64,000 nt of DNA from a bacterium (GCA_030430075.1 JAUIGN010000028.1:38259-102258), one strand, 5' to 3'. Numbered from the stretch's first letter, positions 46,200 through 54,996 are shown. Notes: generated by a model from the sequence alone, not told the origin. A program made the numbers and translations.

Positions 46200-46789
46200 T
46201 AGTAACCTTCGTCTTCCGCTTCCGGCAGGATTTCTTGGGTGACTAGGTCCTGCCAGGCGATTGTCGCCGCGGAAGATGCTTTGGCGACTTGCAGTGCTTC
46301 GGCGACAGGACCTTCCGCCGACTTTAACTCCGGGAAGGCCAATACGAGGCGCCGCAGGTCGGCCGCGTCCGTCATGCCTTTGGCAGTCTGCGGACGACTA
46401 ACCATGCTCAAGACTTTCTGGCTGATCAACACGGGTGGTGTTGGAACAAGCACTTGCTCGAGTCGATTGCACTCCGGCAAGTGCTCGACGCTCCGCACGT
46501 CCACGAGATGACGATTCTTCGGCTGGCGCAGCTGGTACAGTCGGTAGCCAGCGCCTTGTGCAACCGTGCGAATGCGGACGGCCATCTGAAACCTCTGGTT
46601 CAGGTGCGCTCGCAATTCTTCCGCAAGTTCCGCAGCACGCGGAGATAGGATATCAACGTCTTGGGTCATTCGTGGCTCGTTGATGTACGCATTCACGGCC
46701 TGGGCGCCGAAGACCGCCGCGTCGTCACGGCCGCGCAAGAATTCAAGCACGGCATCGTGAATCGTAGCCAGTGGAAACGGCTCACGCAT
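46199..46789 (-). CDS. Nucleotidyltransferase-fold protein (AbiEii/DUF6036-like)
   Basis: 196 residues from ATG at 46789, preceded by AGGAA; a GTG at 46864 would add 25 residues. The motif F-G-A-Q-A-V-N-A-Y followed by R-M-T-Q-D-V-D-I-L (about 27-50) is the G-(x)n-D-x-D nucleotidyltransferase signature of AbiEii/MenT-type toxins and related NTases. The second part is helical. No AbiEi antitoxin gene is adjacent, so a toxin-antitoxin role is doubtful. It lies between the two ABC exporter genes and may be a cargo insertion. Confidence 0.78.
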   Translation of the reverse strand: MREPFPLATIHDAVLEFLRGRDDAAVFGAQAVNAYINEPRMTQDVDILSPRAAELAEELRAHLNQRFQMAVRIRTVAQGAGYRLYQLRQPKNRHLVDVRSVEHLPECNRLEQVLVPTPPVLISQKVLSMVSRPQTAKGMTDAADLRRLVLAFPELKSAEGPVAEALQVAKASSAATIAWQDLVTQEILPEAEDEGY

Positions 46790-46926
46790 CGCAAATTCCT
46801 GAAATGTTAAGCTCCCATCGCCGAACATGAGGTTTCCCAACTCGTTGCTCGTTACCGATTGCACAGTTTACTCTAGCACAGGATGGTGCCCGTCGACGTT
46901 TTGTTCACTAGCACTTAGCAACTTCT

Positions 46927-47871
46927 TTATGCTACGTCCGCGAAGATCTTTTCTCGGCTGCGAAAATAGAAGCAGCCGGTCACCGCGATGGTTGCCGCCG
47001 AGGCGGTGCCAACCGCCAGCAGGTCCCATGGCATCGGCTGGGTGCCCAGGAGCGCCGAGCGAAAACCTTCGATCACGCCTACCATGGGATTCAAGGCAAA
47101 CAGCAGACGCGGATTGATATTGATACCACCAAGTACGTAGGCCGTGGGGACCAGGCTGGCTGGGTAGACCACCGGGGTGCAGTACATCATGGCTTGGACG
47201 ACGAAGTTCATGGCATGCTTGACGTCCCTGTATTGTACCGCCAAGGCGGTCAACCACAGACTCATGCCCGACGCCGCGATAATCATCAACAGAACCAGCA
47301 TCGGCAATCCCACCATACCCCACGTCGGCCTTACGCCGTAAATCAACATGACCACACCCAGCATTAGCGAGGCGATCCCAAAGTCAACCAGCTTCGCCGC
47401 CACCGCCGACAGCGGCATCAGTAAACGCGGGAAATAGACTTTCGACAACATGCTGGCATTGCTGACCAGGCTGTTCGCTCCATCGACCAAAGCGTTGGAA
47501 AAATAAGTCCAGGGGACCAGGGCGGTCAGGCTGAACACGGCGTAAGGCACACCGTCCGAGGAGACTTTGGCGAGTTTCCCGAACACAATCGTAAAGACTA
47601 GCATCGAGAAGAGGGGCTGAATGACCGCCCAGCCGATCCCGATGGCGCTCTGGGCGTAGCGTACCTTGATCTCGCGCCAAACGAGAAAGCGGAACAAGTC
47701 GCGATAGGCGACCAACTCGCGCCAGTCGACAAGCTGTAATCGGGAGCGTGGCTGGATTACCGTCACCATCGGGGCGACATCACGCGGTTTGTCGGCTGGA
47801 TTAGCCGGCGAAGCAAACGGTACTGTGGCGTCTTCGATGGAAGCCAAGGGTCGTTCTTTCGTAGGTGGCAT
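46927..47871 (-). CDS. wzm: ABC-2 type polysaccharide permease (Wzm)
   Basis: 314 residues. The first about 60 are a soluble, Pro-rich tail. Then come six helices of the Wzm/TagG/KpsM family: R-D-L-F-R-F-L-V-W-R-E-I-K-V-R-Y at about 56-72, the V-I-Q-P-L-F-S-M helix, L-V-P-W-T-Y-F-S-N-A, Y-R-D-V-K-H-A, and M-M-Y-C-T-P-V-V-Y-P. It forms the inner-membrane channel with the Wzt ATPase. The two genes are separated by the nucleotidyltransferase gene rather than adjacent. Confidence 0.93.
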   Translation of the reverse strand: MPPTKERPLASIEDATVPFASPANPADKPRDVAPMVTVIQPRSRLQLVDWRELVAYRDLFRFLVWREIKVRYAQSAIGIGWAVIQPLFSMLVFTIVFGKLAKVSSDGVPYAVFSLTALVPWTYFSNALVDGANSLVSNASMLSKVYFPRLLMPLSAVAAKLVDFGIASLMLGVVMLIYGVRPTWGMVGLPMLVLLMIIAASGMSLWLTALAVQYRDVKHAMNFVVQAMMYCTPVVYPASLVPTAYVLGGININPRLLFALNPMVGVIEGFRSALLGTQPMPWDLLAVGTASAATIAVTGCFYFRSREKIFADVA

Positions 47872-47896
47872 AACGTGGAAGCTTGTGGGCGGCAGG

Positions 47897-48799
47897 TTAT
47901 TCGTAGCCTAGTTTACGATTTAACCATCCGGCTCGTTGATTAAACAGTTGCAGGTGCTCGTCGCTGAGCGCAGTGCGCCACTTTTCGTCGAGCCGAATTT
48001 CGCCGGAGAACTTAGTCCGCATGCCGTTGCCGATGACATGACGGCTACTCGTTCGAGAGCAGTCCCACTTGGTGTCCGCGTCGACTTCGCAGAATTGCAT
48101 GAGGGCCGTGAGCGTCGCATCTGGTGCGCGACACAGATCTTCCAAACGCAAATGAAGCACTTGGTGTGGGGAAAGGTATCGTTGGGCGCGATGCAGGTTG
48201 CGATTGCTCCAGACCCAGTCCTCAACCGACTTTCGTGGCGAGTATTTTTCCTTCGCAATCAAGGAATTCATGACGCCGCGACCGTCGCGAACCAGGGAGA
48301 TCACTTTCAACTCGATATCACTTCGCGCCGCGAGGAAGCGGAGTTGGAGGGGGTTCTTCGTGGTATCGAGGAAAACTTTCGTTTCTTCGTATTCACAGAG
48401 ATCGACCGCTAGTCGAATCGACTTGTCAATGGCTTCCTCTGAACGCTGCCGTAATCGAGACTGACGCGCGAAGCAAAGATCTCTGACGCGGTCGACAAGT
48501 CTCAACGGGAACTGGTGGAAAAACAAGCTCTCGATAAAGCCGGGTCCCGGTTGCAGGTCGATGCCCGGATTACCGATCTTGAAATCGATCCCCTTGCTGG
48601 CGGCTCGGTCTGCCCAACGGCTCCAGAAGTCACATTCCTTAATTACACTTCCACAGGAACATGGTAGCGACGTCGAAAAGGTGGCTCCGAATTCCCCTAC
48701 AGTCGAGATCTCCGGATGCGCGCCTAGCAGGCAGGCAATCAGCGTCGATCCGCTATGGGCTGCGGAACATAGGTAAACGTAAGTTAAGCGATTTGTCAA
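47897..48799 (-). CDS. Sulfotransferase-family protein
   Basis: 300 residues. S-A-A-H-S-G-S-T-L-I (12-21) is the 5'-phosphosulfate loop that binds PAPS. V-R-D-G-R-G-V near 170 matches the 3'-phosphate binding motif. Sulfation of the glycan, or of a lipid or peptide, would add negative charge, but the acceptor is unknown. Its ATG overlaps the upstream stop by 4 bp. Confidence 0.9.
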   Translation of the reverse strand: MTNRLTYVYLCSAAHSGSTLIACLLGAHPEISTVGEFGATFSTSLPCSCGSVIKECDFWSRWADRAASKGIDFKIGNPGIDLQPGPGFIESLFFHQFPLRLVDRVRDLCFARQSRLRQRSEEAIDKSIRLAVDLCEYEETKVFLDTTKNPLQLRFLAARSDIELKVISLVRDGRGVMNSLIAKEKYSPRKSVEDWVWSNRNLHRAQRYLSPHQVLHLRLEDLCRAPDATLTALMQFCEVDADTKWDCSRTSSRHVIGNGMRTKFSGEIRLDEKWRTALSDEHLQLFNQRAGWLNRKLGYE

Positions 48800-50229
48800 A
48801 CTGTTACCTTTTTGCCCGGCGGGGTACGGGGGCGATCGCTGCTGCCGTGTTCTTGTGTTTCAGTGGTCGCCGCGCAAGACTCTTCATTCGACATTCCAGT
48901 GTGGGCGAGTTCCGACACCTGCACACAACCGGCGCCGAGCAAGACGACGTAGAACGGGATCTCGAATCCCTCCACCGTGACGAACGAGGCCGCAACAAGG
49001 AACCCAGTTAGCCCAACAATCACCATTCGCGCGATGGTCTGAAGATCAAGGGGCGTTGATGGGGTCTTGATTATTCGTAGCAAACGTCGGATGGTGCAGC
49101 CGTAAAAGAGTAACAGGAAGGCGAGTCCCGGCACACCCAATTCAGCACCGGTCTGTGCCCACAGCGAGTGAGCATCCTTATTCTCGGTAAAGCCGTACTC
49201 AGTCGAGACAATCGGCCAGCGATCTTGGCCAACACCGATAAACGGATGTTTCATCATCTCGATCGCGCAAGCTCGCCACATGTAGATGCGACCGTACTCT
49301 TCGTTTTCCAGTTCATTCTTATCCGAAAACGTCGTCTGAAACTCTTCGACAACCGATGGCCCGGCTAAGAACAACCCGGCTACGACTGCTAGTCCGAAGA
49401 ACCAGAGATACTTGGGCGTCTTGGGCACTAACAGGAAGCTCGTCACGCCGGCTGCCGCAACTGCCAGCATGCCTCCACGCGACATTCCAATCATCGGGAT
49501 ATGAGCAATCAATGCTGCCGCCAAGAACGCGAGCCAACGGCGCCAAGTCACGACGTCGAAGAGTCCGTGAAAAAAGCACAAGCCACACCCTGCCACCGTG
49601 AGAATGGAAAGCGTATTTGCATCAAATCCGATAAAACGACCAACAGTGCCCGACGAGTAGTAAGTGAGGTTGAATTCGAACGCCAAGTAACCAGTCGAAA
49701 ACATAAGTACCCATGCGAGTTGCTTCAGCCTTTCGATTGAGTCAATCAAGGTGAGGCCAGCAATAAACGGGAGCACGATCTTTGCGTAGTGTTCGATCGT
49801 GCCCCAACCTGCTTCCGGGCCTGGCGAGAGGGCCGTGGACAACATCATCCAAAACCAGTACCCCAGCAGCCCAAAGACGATCGGTTTTGCGCGTCCCAGC
49901 TTTACAGTTCCACACCCGTTGAGAACCCAGCCCACAAGAAATGCGACACCGATGATTCGACTGTAATTCCCGATTGGAACAGACCAATGCCACAGAGCAG
50001 AAGGTTTGATAATGGCAAAGCAAATGTAGACCAGCAGGCCGTAGAATGGGTTGAACAACGAGACGATGGCACCGCCGTACGTCATTATGTAAGTAAATAG
50101 GAGGCCTTTCACCGGGCGGCGGCGGTCTGGAGGTGGAGTTTCAAAAGAGTGCGAAACTTTGTAGGCATCTGTCGCGAGGTTGGTGGGCGTGTGGGTAGGG
50201 GAATCGTCCAAACGACTATCGCTCATCAC
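48796..50229 (-). CDS. O-antigen ligase/polymerase family membrane protein
   Basis: 477 residues, about 11 helices. After a short soluble N-terminus comes a helix bundle with F-N-P-F-Y-G-L-L-V-Y and the family's C-terminal signature (G-R-I-Y-M-W-R-A, H-P-F-I-G-V-G-Q-D-R-W, and H-S-L-W-A-Q-T-G-A-E-L-G near 360-370). Similar to the O-glycosylation ligases of exosortase loci (TIGR03097-like). It would join the glycan to an acceptor or polymerise it on the periplasmic side. Overlaps the sulfotransferase gene by 4 bp and lies 16 bp from the glycosyltransferase gene. Confidence 0.92.
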   Translation of the reverse strand: MMSDSRLDDSPTHTPTNLATDAYKVSHSFETPPPDRRRPVKGLLFTYIMTYGGAIVSLFNPFYGLLVYICFAIIKPSALWHWSVPIGNYSRIIGVAFLVGWVLNGCGTVKLGRAKPIVFGLLGYWFWMMLSTALSPGPEAGWGTIEHYAKIVLPFIAGLTLIDSIERLKQLAWVLMFSTGYLAFEFNLTYYSSGTVGRFIGFDANTLSILTVAGCGLCFFHGLFDVVTWRRWLAFLAAALIAHIPMIGMSRGGMLAVAAAGVTSFLLVPKTPKYLWFFGLAVVAGLFLAGPSVVEEFQTTFSDKNELENEEYGRIYMWRACAIEMMKHPFIGVGQDRWPIVSTEYGFTENKDAHSLWAQTGAELGVPGLAFLLLFYGCTIRRLLRIIKTPSTPLDLQTIARMVIVGLTGFLVAASFVTVEGFEIPFYVVLLGAGCVQVSELAHTGMSNEESCAATTETQEHGSSDRPRTPPGKKVTV

Positions 50230-50244
50230 GGCGGAGCGTGATGG

Positions 50245-51480
50245 CTACGATCTTCCCGACGCGATGGTTGCGAGCAGCTGGGGGTGCGGTAGATTCAGAA
50301 GTTCGGCCAGCGGCGCGAGACGGGCGTCCCAGGAATGATGCTGTTCGACGTAGCTGCGGCCGGCTCGACCGAGTTCCAACTGGCGGTTTTCATCTGCCGA
50401 AAGACTTTCAATCTGTTCGATCCACGCTTGCGGCGTGTCGGCCGCCAAGACATGTTCGCCGGAGCAGGTTGCAAGACCCTCCAAGGCTTGCGAACTCGCC
50501 ACGACGGGGCGGGCCATCGCCAGCGCCTCGAGAACCTTGTTTTGAATCCCGCGGGCAATCCGCAGCGGCACCAGGATTGCCGTTGCGCGGGATAGATACT
50601 CGCGTACATCATCGACTTCGCCAATCAGCGTCACTCCGTCTAATTCGCCTAGTTTCTTGACCGCCGGACTGGGCTGCTTGCCGACGAGTGAAAAGGTCGC
50701 TCCGGGCAGACGATGGCGAATCTCCGGCCACACATTTTCGCAGAACCAGATCAGCCCTTCGACATTGGCCCAGTAGTTCAGCACACCCACAAAAACAAAC
50801 TCCGGAGCGGCCGGCGTGCGTCGTTCGGTCGCGGGTTCAAAAAACTCCAAGTCAACTCCGTTGGAAACCGCATGGGCCGCAGTTCTGTCGGCGAAGCCGC
50901 GATAGATGTCTGCCTCCTGTTCACTGACCAGCGTCACCGTCCAGCCCTGCTCGGGGAGTCGGCACTCCAACTTTCGTAAGCGGCGACCCTCCAGCTTGTA
51001 GAGCATCCTCTTCAAGCCGCGCGTCTTGGCAGCGTAGTCAAACCACTTTTGGCTATCCACATCGACTAGATCAATCAGCCGAACGGCAGTGTTTAGTCGT
51101 TTGTCCTGTGCGAACTGCAGCATGCTGGAGCAGAACACCACGACGGCATCGTACCGGGTTTCCCGAGTCCAAGAGCGAACGGTTTGCTGGAGCCGATTCG
51201 AGGCGAATAGCCCTTCCGTGGCCGAGCGGCCGGTTGCCAGGCACGCAGATGCCCGAACCCAACGGAGGCGCGGATGCGTCGGCACAATTTCCAGGTGATC
51301 GCAGAGCCGCCGGAGCTCACCCGTGGTGCCGGCCGTCGGCGGTTCGTCGGCCAGGCAACCCAAATGGACATTGGCCCGTTCGGACAAGAACCGCAGTATG
51401 TGGTACGACCGAATACGGTCTCCCCGATCCGGTGGAAACGGAACTCGATGCGTCAGGAATAGGACGTTTGGCTTATTCAA
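50245..51480 (-). CDS. Exosortase-locus glycosyltransferase (TIGR03087-like)
   Basis: 411 residues, GT4-like. N-terminal T-H-R-V-P-F-P-P-D-R-G-D-R-I-R-S (10-25) is the hallmark of the TIGR03087 sugar transferase family associated with exosortase A loci. Further: L-I-D-L-V-D-V-D-S, V-S-N-G-V-D-L-E-F-F, F-V-G-V-L-N-Y-W-A-N-V-E, and K-V-L-E-A-L-A-M-A-R-P-V-V. Its presence supports the exosortase link of this cluster. Confidence 0.93.
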   Translation of the reverse strand: MNKPNVLFLTHRVPFPPDRGDRIRSYHILRFLSERANVHLGCLADEPPTAGTTGELRRLCDHLEIVPTHPRLRWVRASACLATGRSATEGLFASNRLQQTVRSWTRETRYDAVVVFCSSMLQFAQDKRLNTAVRLIDLVDVDSQKWFDYAAKTRGLKRMLYKLEGRRLRKLECRLPEQGWTVTLVSEQEADIYRGFADRTAAHAVSNGVDLEFFEPATERRTPAAPEFVFVGVLNYWANVEGLIWFCENVWPEIRHRLPGATFSLVGKQPSPAVKKLGELDGVTLIGEVDDVREYLSRATAILVPLRIARGIQNKVLEALAMARPVVASSQALEGLATCSGEHVLAADTPQAWIEQIESLSADENRQLELGRAGRSYVEQHHSWDARLAPLAELLNLPHPQLLATIASGRS

Positions 51481-51678
51481 GGTAATTGTCGATTCGTGTC
51501 GTCTCGCGCTCCGAGGTGGTGAACGAATCGGACGATCTCAGGGGTTTGGTCCCCGGCCAGCTTGTCTGACTGGAACCAATGATTGGATAGCTAAGGCGAT
51601 GCCTCGGAACCAGGGAATTGGGTGAAAGCTGTGTAGCCGCTTAATCTGTGGCTCCAGCCAGGCAAGCTGGCATGGGGG

Positions 51679-52034
51679 CCGGACTGGTCTGATGAAAATG
51701 TGCGACTCACTCGGTTGTTATGGATACGGACGCACGTTCACTTGCACTGGCTCCCCTCTCCCCGCGCCCGAACTCAAACGGTGCGTGAGTACGCTCTCGG
51801 GGAGAGGGGATGGGGGTGAGGGGGAAATTCAGCCACATCGCAGCGACAACAACTAAATGTAAGGATGAGCCCCCTCACCCCCGGCCCCTCTCCCCCAATA
51901 AGTTGGGGGAGAGGAGAGCCAGTGTAGATCGTTGACATCATCGACTTGTGTAGGTACCAATGCCCGGACGGCGAGTCATGCACAAAACTTGCCAGGCGTT
52001 CCCTGCCACCAACATTCTCATCAGACCAGGCCGG
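51679..52034. repeat. MITE-like element with nested inverted repeats
   Basis: Outer 23-bp inverted repeat: 51679-51701 and 52012-52034 differ at two positions. Inner 19-bp inverted repeat: 51745-51763 and 51906-51924, one mismatch. Between the inner arms are G/C-rich strand-biased stretches (GGGGAGAGGGGATGGGGGTG and CCCCCTCACCCCCGGCCCC), also complementary. No ORF is inside. The structure resembles nonautonomous miniature elements, though the target duplication is unclear. Confidence 0.55.
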
Positions 52035-52244
52035 ACTGGCATGGGGGCCGGACTGGCATGGGGGGCTGGATGCGGTTGTCAGGCGCCCCGTTATATCGCG
52101 GCGCCACGCTTTTCGGTTTGATGATGATTGTGGTCCCATGCAGTTCATTCGCGCCCGTGCGACACCATGTTTGATCTTTTTACAGCCTCTCCGCGAAAGA
52201 CGACCAAATGGCCCATTGCAATTCAGCAGCGAACACCCCGTCAG

Positions 52245-52323
52245 CGGGACAGGCACCTTTTTCGCCGACAGGCAGTTTTTCCGCATCTGGATCTAACGGG
52301 CGGCGAAAAACGAACCGGTCCCG
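52245..52323. repeat. REP-like palindrome downstream of the deacetylase gene
   Basis: Two arms, 52245-52267 (CGGGACAGGCACCTTTTTCG...) and 52301-52323, are complementary at their outer (CGGGAC) and inner (TTTTTCGCCG) parts. The GGGACAGGCACC core is, from memory, a frequent repetitive-extragenic motif in planctomycetes. A hairpin here could terminate transcription 30 bp beyond the deacetylase stop. Confidence 0.6.
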
Positions 52324-52350
52324 GATTGTCGCCGAATGGCACTCGGTAAT

Positions 52351-53286
52351 CTAGGTTTGGTATTGCAGTTGGTGGTCGATCGAAACGACCGGCGACATCG
52401 GCTCGAGATTCGCTTCGGCTTCCGCGATCACTTCGGTCATCGTGCCAAAGCGAAATTCGCCGAGCAAGGCGTCAAGCTTGCCCAAGGTGCCGGCCAGGTT
52501 GATGTGGTGCCGCAGCTGAGCCAGCCGCGAGCCAACTCGCAATCGCGGCTGACCGGGGTCGACTTCCCAAGGATGCGTGTAAAACATGAATGGCTGACCG
52601 TTGCTGCGAAAACGGTTCAGGCACTTCCGCGTAAACCACCAAGGGTAGAGGCGAAAATATCCGCCACCGCCGACGGGAAAACGGATCCGTCCTCCGCCAA
52701 GTGCGGTCGGGGGAAACTCCCATAGCTTTCCGCCCGGCGTCTCGAGCAAATGAATGTCTTGCCTGGCGTCGGAGACCCCGTACCGATCATGGTGGATCGG
52801 GTAGATACTCGAATCGATCCGCAGTCCTTCCTCGGCCAGGATGCTAAGCGCCCAGAGCGATTTCTTGGTGATTGAAAAACTGGGTGCCCGGTAGGCCAGG
52901 ACTGGCTCGCCTGTGATCTGCGAGATCACGTCGCACGACTCCCGCAGGTCCATCCGGAATTCTTCGGGTGTTTGATCGTAAACTAGGCGATGCAAGAAGC
53001 TGTGGGTGCCGATCTCGTGGCCGTCACGATGAATGGCTTCCACGAGTTCCGGGTAATGTTGGCCAACCCAGCCGAGGACGAAAAACGTCGCCCTCACTTG
53101 ATGCTTTTCGAGAACTTCCAGGATCAGTCGTGTGCTCGCAACGACGCGGCTTTCCATGGAACTCCACTGGCTCCGACAGATACTTTTCTCGAAACCAGAG
53201 ACCTGAAAGTAGTCTTCGACGTCAACGGAGAACGCATTTAGCGGTCCTGTGACGTTCGCCGGTAAGTGAGACGATGGTTGTGACAT
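52351..53286 (-). CDS. Polysaccharide deacetylase, exosortase-locus subfamily
   Basis: 311 residues. NodB domain with N-A-F-S-V-D-V-E-D-Y-F (18-28; D22 and D25), R-A-T-F-F-V-L-G, the metal-binding H-x3-H in G-T-H-S-F-L-H-R (H95, H99), R-A-P-S-F-S near 153, and a C-terminal Y-T-H-P-W-E-V-D-P-G-Q-P (DUF3473-type). This set is that of the TIGR03006 PEP-CTERM-locus subfamily. It probably removes acetyl groups from amino sugars of the polymer. No signal peptide is visible. 75 bp from the sugar transferase gene. Confidence 0.93.
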   Translation of the reverse strand: MSQPSSHLPANVTGPLNAFSVDVEDYFQVSGFEKSICRSQWSSMESRVVASTRLILEVLEKHQVRATFFVLGWVGQHYPELVEAIHRDGHEIGTHSFLHRLVYDQTPEEFRMDLRESCDVISQITGEPVLAYRAPSFSITKKSLWALSILAEEGLRIDSSIYPIHHDRYGVSDARQDIHLLETPGGKLWEFPPTALGGGRIRFPVGGGGYFRLYPWWFTRKCLNRFRSNGQPFMFYTHPWEVDPGQPRLRVGSRLAQLRHHINLAGTLGKLDALLGEFRFGTMTEVIAEAEANLEPMSPVVSIDHQLQYQT

Positions 53287-53361
53287 ATTCGCAAAAGCAG
53301 TTTGCCGCCTAATTCTTGCCGTCTAATTCAAATCGGCCCATGGTCGTTCTTGACTGATACC

Positions 53362-54255
53362 TTAGCGAGGCTTGGCAACCATCCTGCGGCCCGACAACGC
53401 CTGCTCATCGGCGTCGGATTCCCCGTCGCTGCTGGCCAGCTCGGTGGCGGGCGAGATCGAGGCGCGGAGTTGTTGGAGCGTGGTGACGCCGCCTTGATCC
53501 GATTCGTTGGCGATCGAATCGCTGGCGTTCGAATCCTCCTGAGGAAGCTCGGCCGATCGCTGTAGCCGCATCAGTTGCATCGCATGCAAGCCGGACATCC
53601 CCAACATCCGAAACGCAGTGCAAAAGATGATGCGCATATCGAGCCACACAGTCGCCGTATCGATATACTCTCGGTCGAGAATCAGTTTGCGTCGCACACT
53701 ATCAACATCCGTGTCTGGCGGAAGATTGATTTGCGCCAAGCCGGTAATCCCGGGAAGTACGGCGAGCCGATCGAAATAGCCATCAATCTCCTCGCGAAGA
53801 ACCGCGACGAATTCGGGGCGCTCGGGACGGGGGCCGATGAACGACATTTCCCCACGTAGTACGTTGAATAGTTGAGGAAACTCGTCCAAGTGCAGCTTAC
53901 GCAGCAGATAACCGAGCCGCGTGACGCGAGGATCGGCGGCTCCCGTGGCCCACGTCGGACCCGAAGCTTCGGCATCGATTCGCATGCTGCGGAGTTTTAA
54001 CATCGTGAAGACGCTCCCGTCTTTACCAACCCTTTGCTGCCGATAGATGCCCGGTCCTCTCGAGTTGAGTCGGATCAGGGCGATTAAGAACGCCATGATC
54101 GGCAGCGCGGGAACAAGCAAAACGGCCGCCAGCAAACGCTCGGCAAATCCTCGCCAGCGAAAGTAACGCTGGCGCCGCGGCCTCCTTGTCAGAGCTGCGA
54201 ATTCCATTTCTTCACATGTGGCCTGTGCGTCAGCTACCGACATTACTAACTCCAT
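53362..54255 (-). CDS. Initiating sugar-phosphate transferase (monotopic PGT)
   Basis: 297 residues with one hydrophobic segment (about 40-62), then the bacterial sugar transferase core: M-L-K-L-R-S-M-R (85-92), L-D-E-F-P-Q-L-F-N-V-L (123-133), the catalytic D-E pair at 124-125 in H-L-D-E-F, and I-G-P-R-P-E-R-P-E-F (140-149). It lacks the long N-terminal membrane region of WbaP/WcaJ. The enzyme transfers a sugar phosphate to polyprenyl phosphate as the first step. The C-terminal about 85 residues are acidic and probably disordered. Nine bp from epsI. Confidence 0.93.
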   Translation of the reverse strand: MELVMSVADAQATCEEMEFAALTRRPRRQRYFRWRGFAERLLAAVLLVPALPIMAFLIALIRLNSRGPGIYRQQRVGKDGSVFTMLKLRSMRIDAEASGPTWATGAADPRVTRLGYLLRKLHLDEFPQLFNVLRGEMSFIGPRPERPEFVAVLREEIDGYFDRLAVLPGITGLAQINLPPDTDVDSVRRKLILDREYIDTATVWLDMRIIFCTAFRMLGMSGLHAMQLMRLQRSAELPQEDSNASDSIANESDQGGVTTLQQLRASISPATELASSDGESDADEQALSGRRMVAKPR

Positions 54256-54264
54256 TGGTGTTGA

Positions 54265-54996
54265 CTACTCGGTTGTGGGGCGCAGGTAGTGTTTCAGTTC
54301 GGGCACAAAGGACTCCAGGAAGCGACGGCCTGGATCCTTAGAATTGCTGGCTTCGTCTTGATCGTCGCTTTCCTCGGTCTCGTCCGCGGCGTCCGCAAAG
54401 CTGACGTCGTCTGCGGGCGAATATGCCATCTGAATCTTGTACAAATAGGGCTGCATGCGAAATTCCCAACGTGGGTATTTACTCGCCACCCAATCGCCAC
54501 CCGTGCCCCAAGCGAAGTAGACATAGAGCCTTCTGGAATCAAGTTCACTGCGTTGCAATTCCAGTCGCCAAAAGGCGTCGGCGGTGTCGTCCCCGGCACC
54601 ATCGAGAACCACTTTTTTTCGCTCCCGCTCGATCGCGTAATCGCGGCTCGAGTAACAGACCTCGGGCGTATGTACCGAAATGGGACCATGCGGCCCCAGC
54701 AGAACGGCGACGTGTACGGCTTCGCCCGACTGCTGGTTAACATAGGTCCGATTGATATAGCCCTGGCATTGCAAGATCTCTTGAACTGCCGGAGCGAGTT
54801 CACTGCTGCTATCGACTTTCCAATTGCCGAACTCGGCCGGTAGTTCGCCCAACCGCGCGGCCGCCTCAGCTCCGTCCGGGCTATTCCCCCAGCGTTGGCT
54901 CATGCGACCTTGCACGATGCCCGAGACCAGCGTGGTCACAACCAAGAGTAAGAAGCCGATTACAGAGACGATCTTGTTCTTTTTAGTCATGCTCAC
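54265..54996 (-). CDS. epsI: EpsI-family exosortase-associated protein
   Basis: 243 residues; start GTG at 54996 or ATG at 54990. A signal-anchor helix (about 9-27) is followed by a periplasmic domain with Y-I-N-R-T-Y and the EpsI hallmark H-T-P-E-V-C-Y (H109 to Y115). The function of EpsI is unknown, but it is found with exosortase, separate or fused. The C-terminus has a low-complexity acidic stretch (about 190-220). The start overlaps the TPR stop (GTGA), so it is coupled to it. Confidence 0.92.
   Translation of the reverse strand: MSMTKKNKIVSVIGFLLLVVTTLVSGIVQGRMSQRWGNSPDGAEAAARLGELPAEFGNWKVDSSSELAPAVQEILQCQGYINRTYVNQQSGEAVHVAVLLGPHGPISVHTPEVCYSSRDYAIERERKKVVLDGAGDDTADAFWRLELQRSELDSRRLYVYFAWGTGGDWVASKYPRWEFRMQPYLYKIQMAYSPADDVSFADAADETEESDDQDEASNSKDPGRRFLESFVPELKHYLRPTTE

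Larger units (their letters stand above)
51481..52350. other. 870-bp repeat-rich gap splitting the cluster
   Basis: No credible gene: the longest minus ORF (51774-52286) is made of repeat sequence. It holds a nested pair of inverted repeats (51679-52034 outer, 51745-51924 inner), an 18-bp direct repeat GCATGGGGGCCGGACTGG at 51670-51687 and 52039-52056, and a REP-like palindrome at 52245-52323. Transcription between the deacetylase gene and the glycosyltransferase gene may end or restart here. Confidence 0.7.

Noticed and set aside
46199..46789. Type IV toxin-antitoxin pair
   Set aside because: Only the AbiEii-like half is present; no AbiEi or MenA-type antitoxin gene is adjacent.
51774..52286. 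A 170-codon minus-strand ORF in the gap
   Set aside because: It is built from inverted and dispersed repeat DNA (the tell-tale G-E-G-P-G-V-R-G translation), not from a gene.
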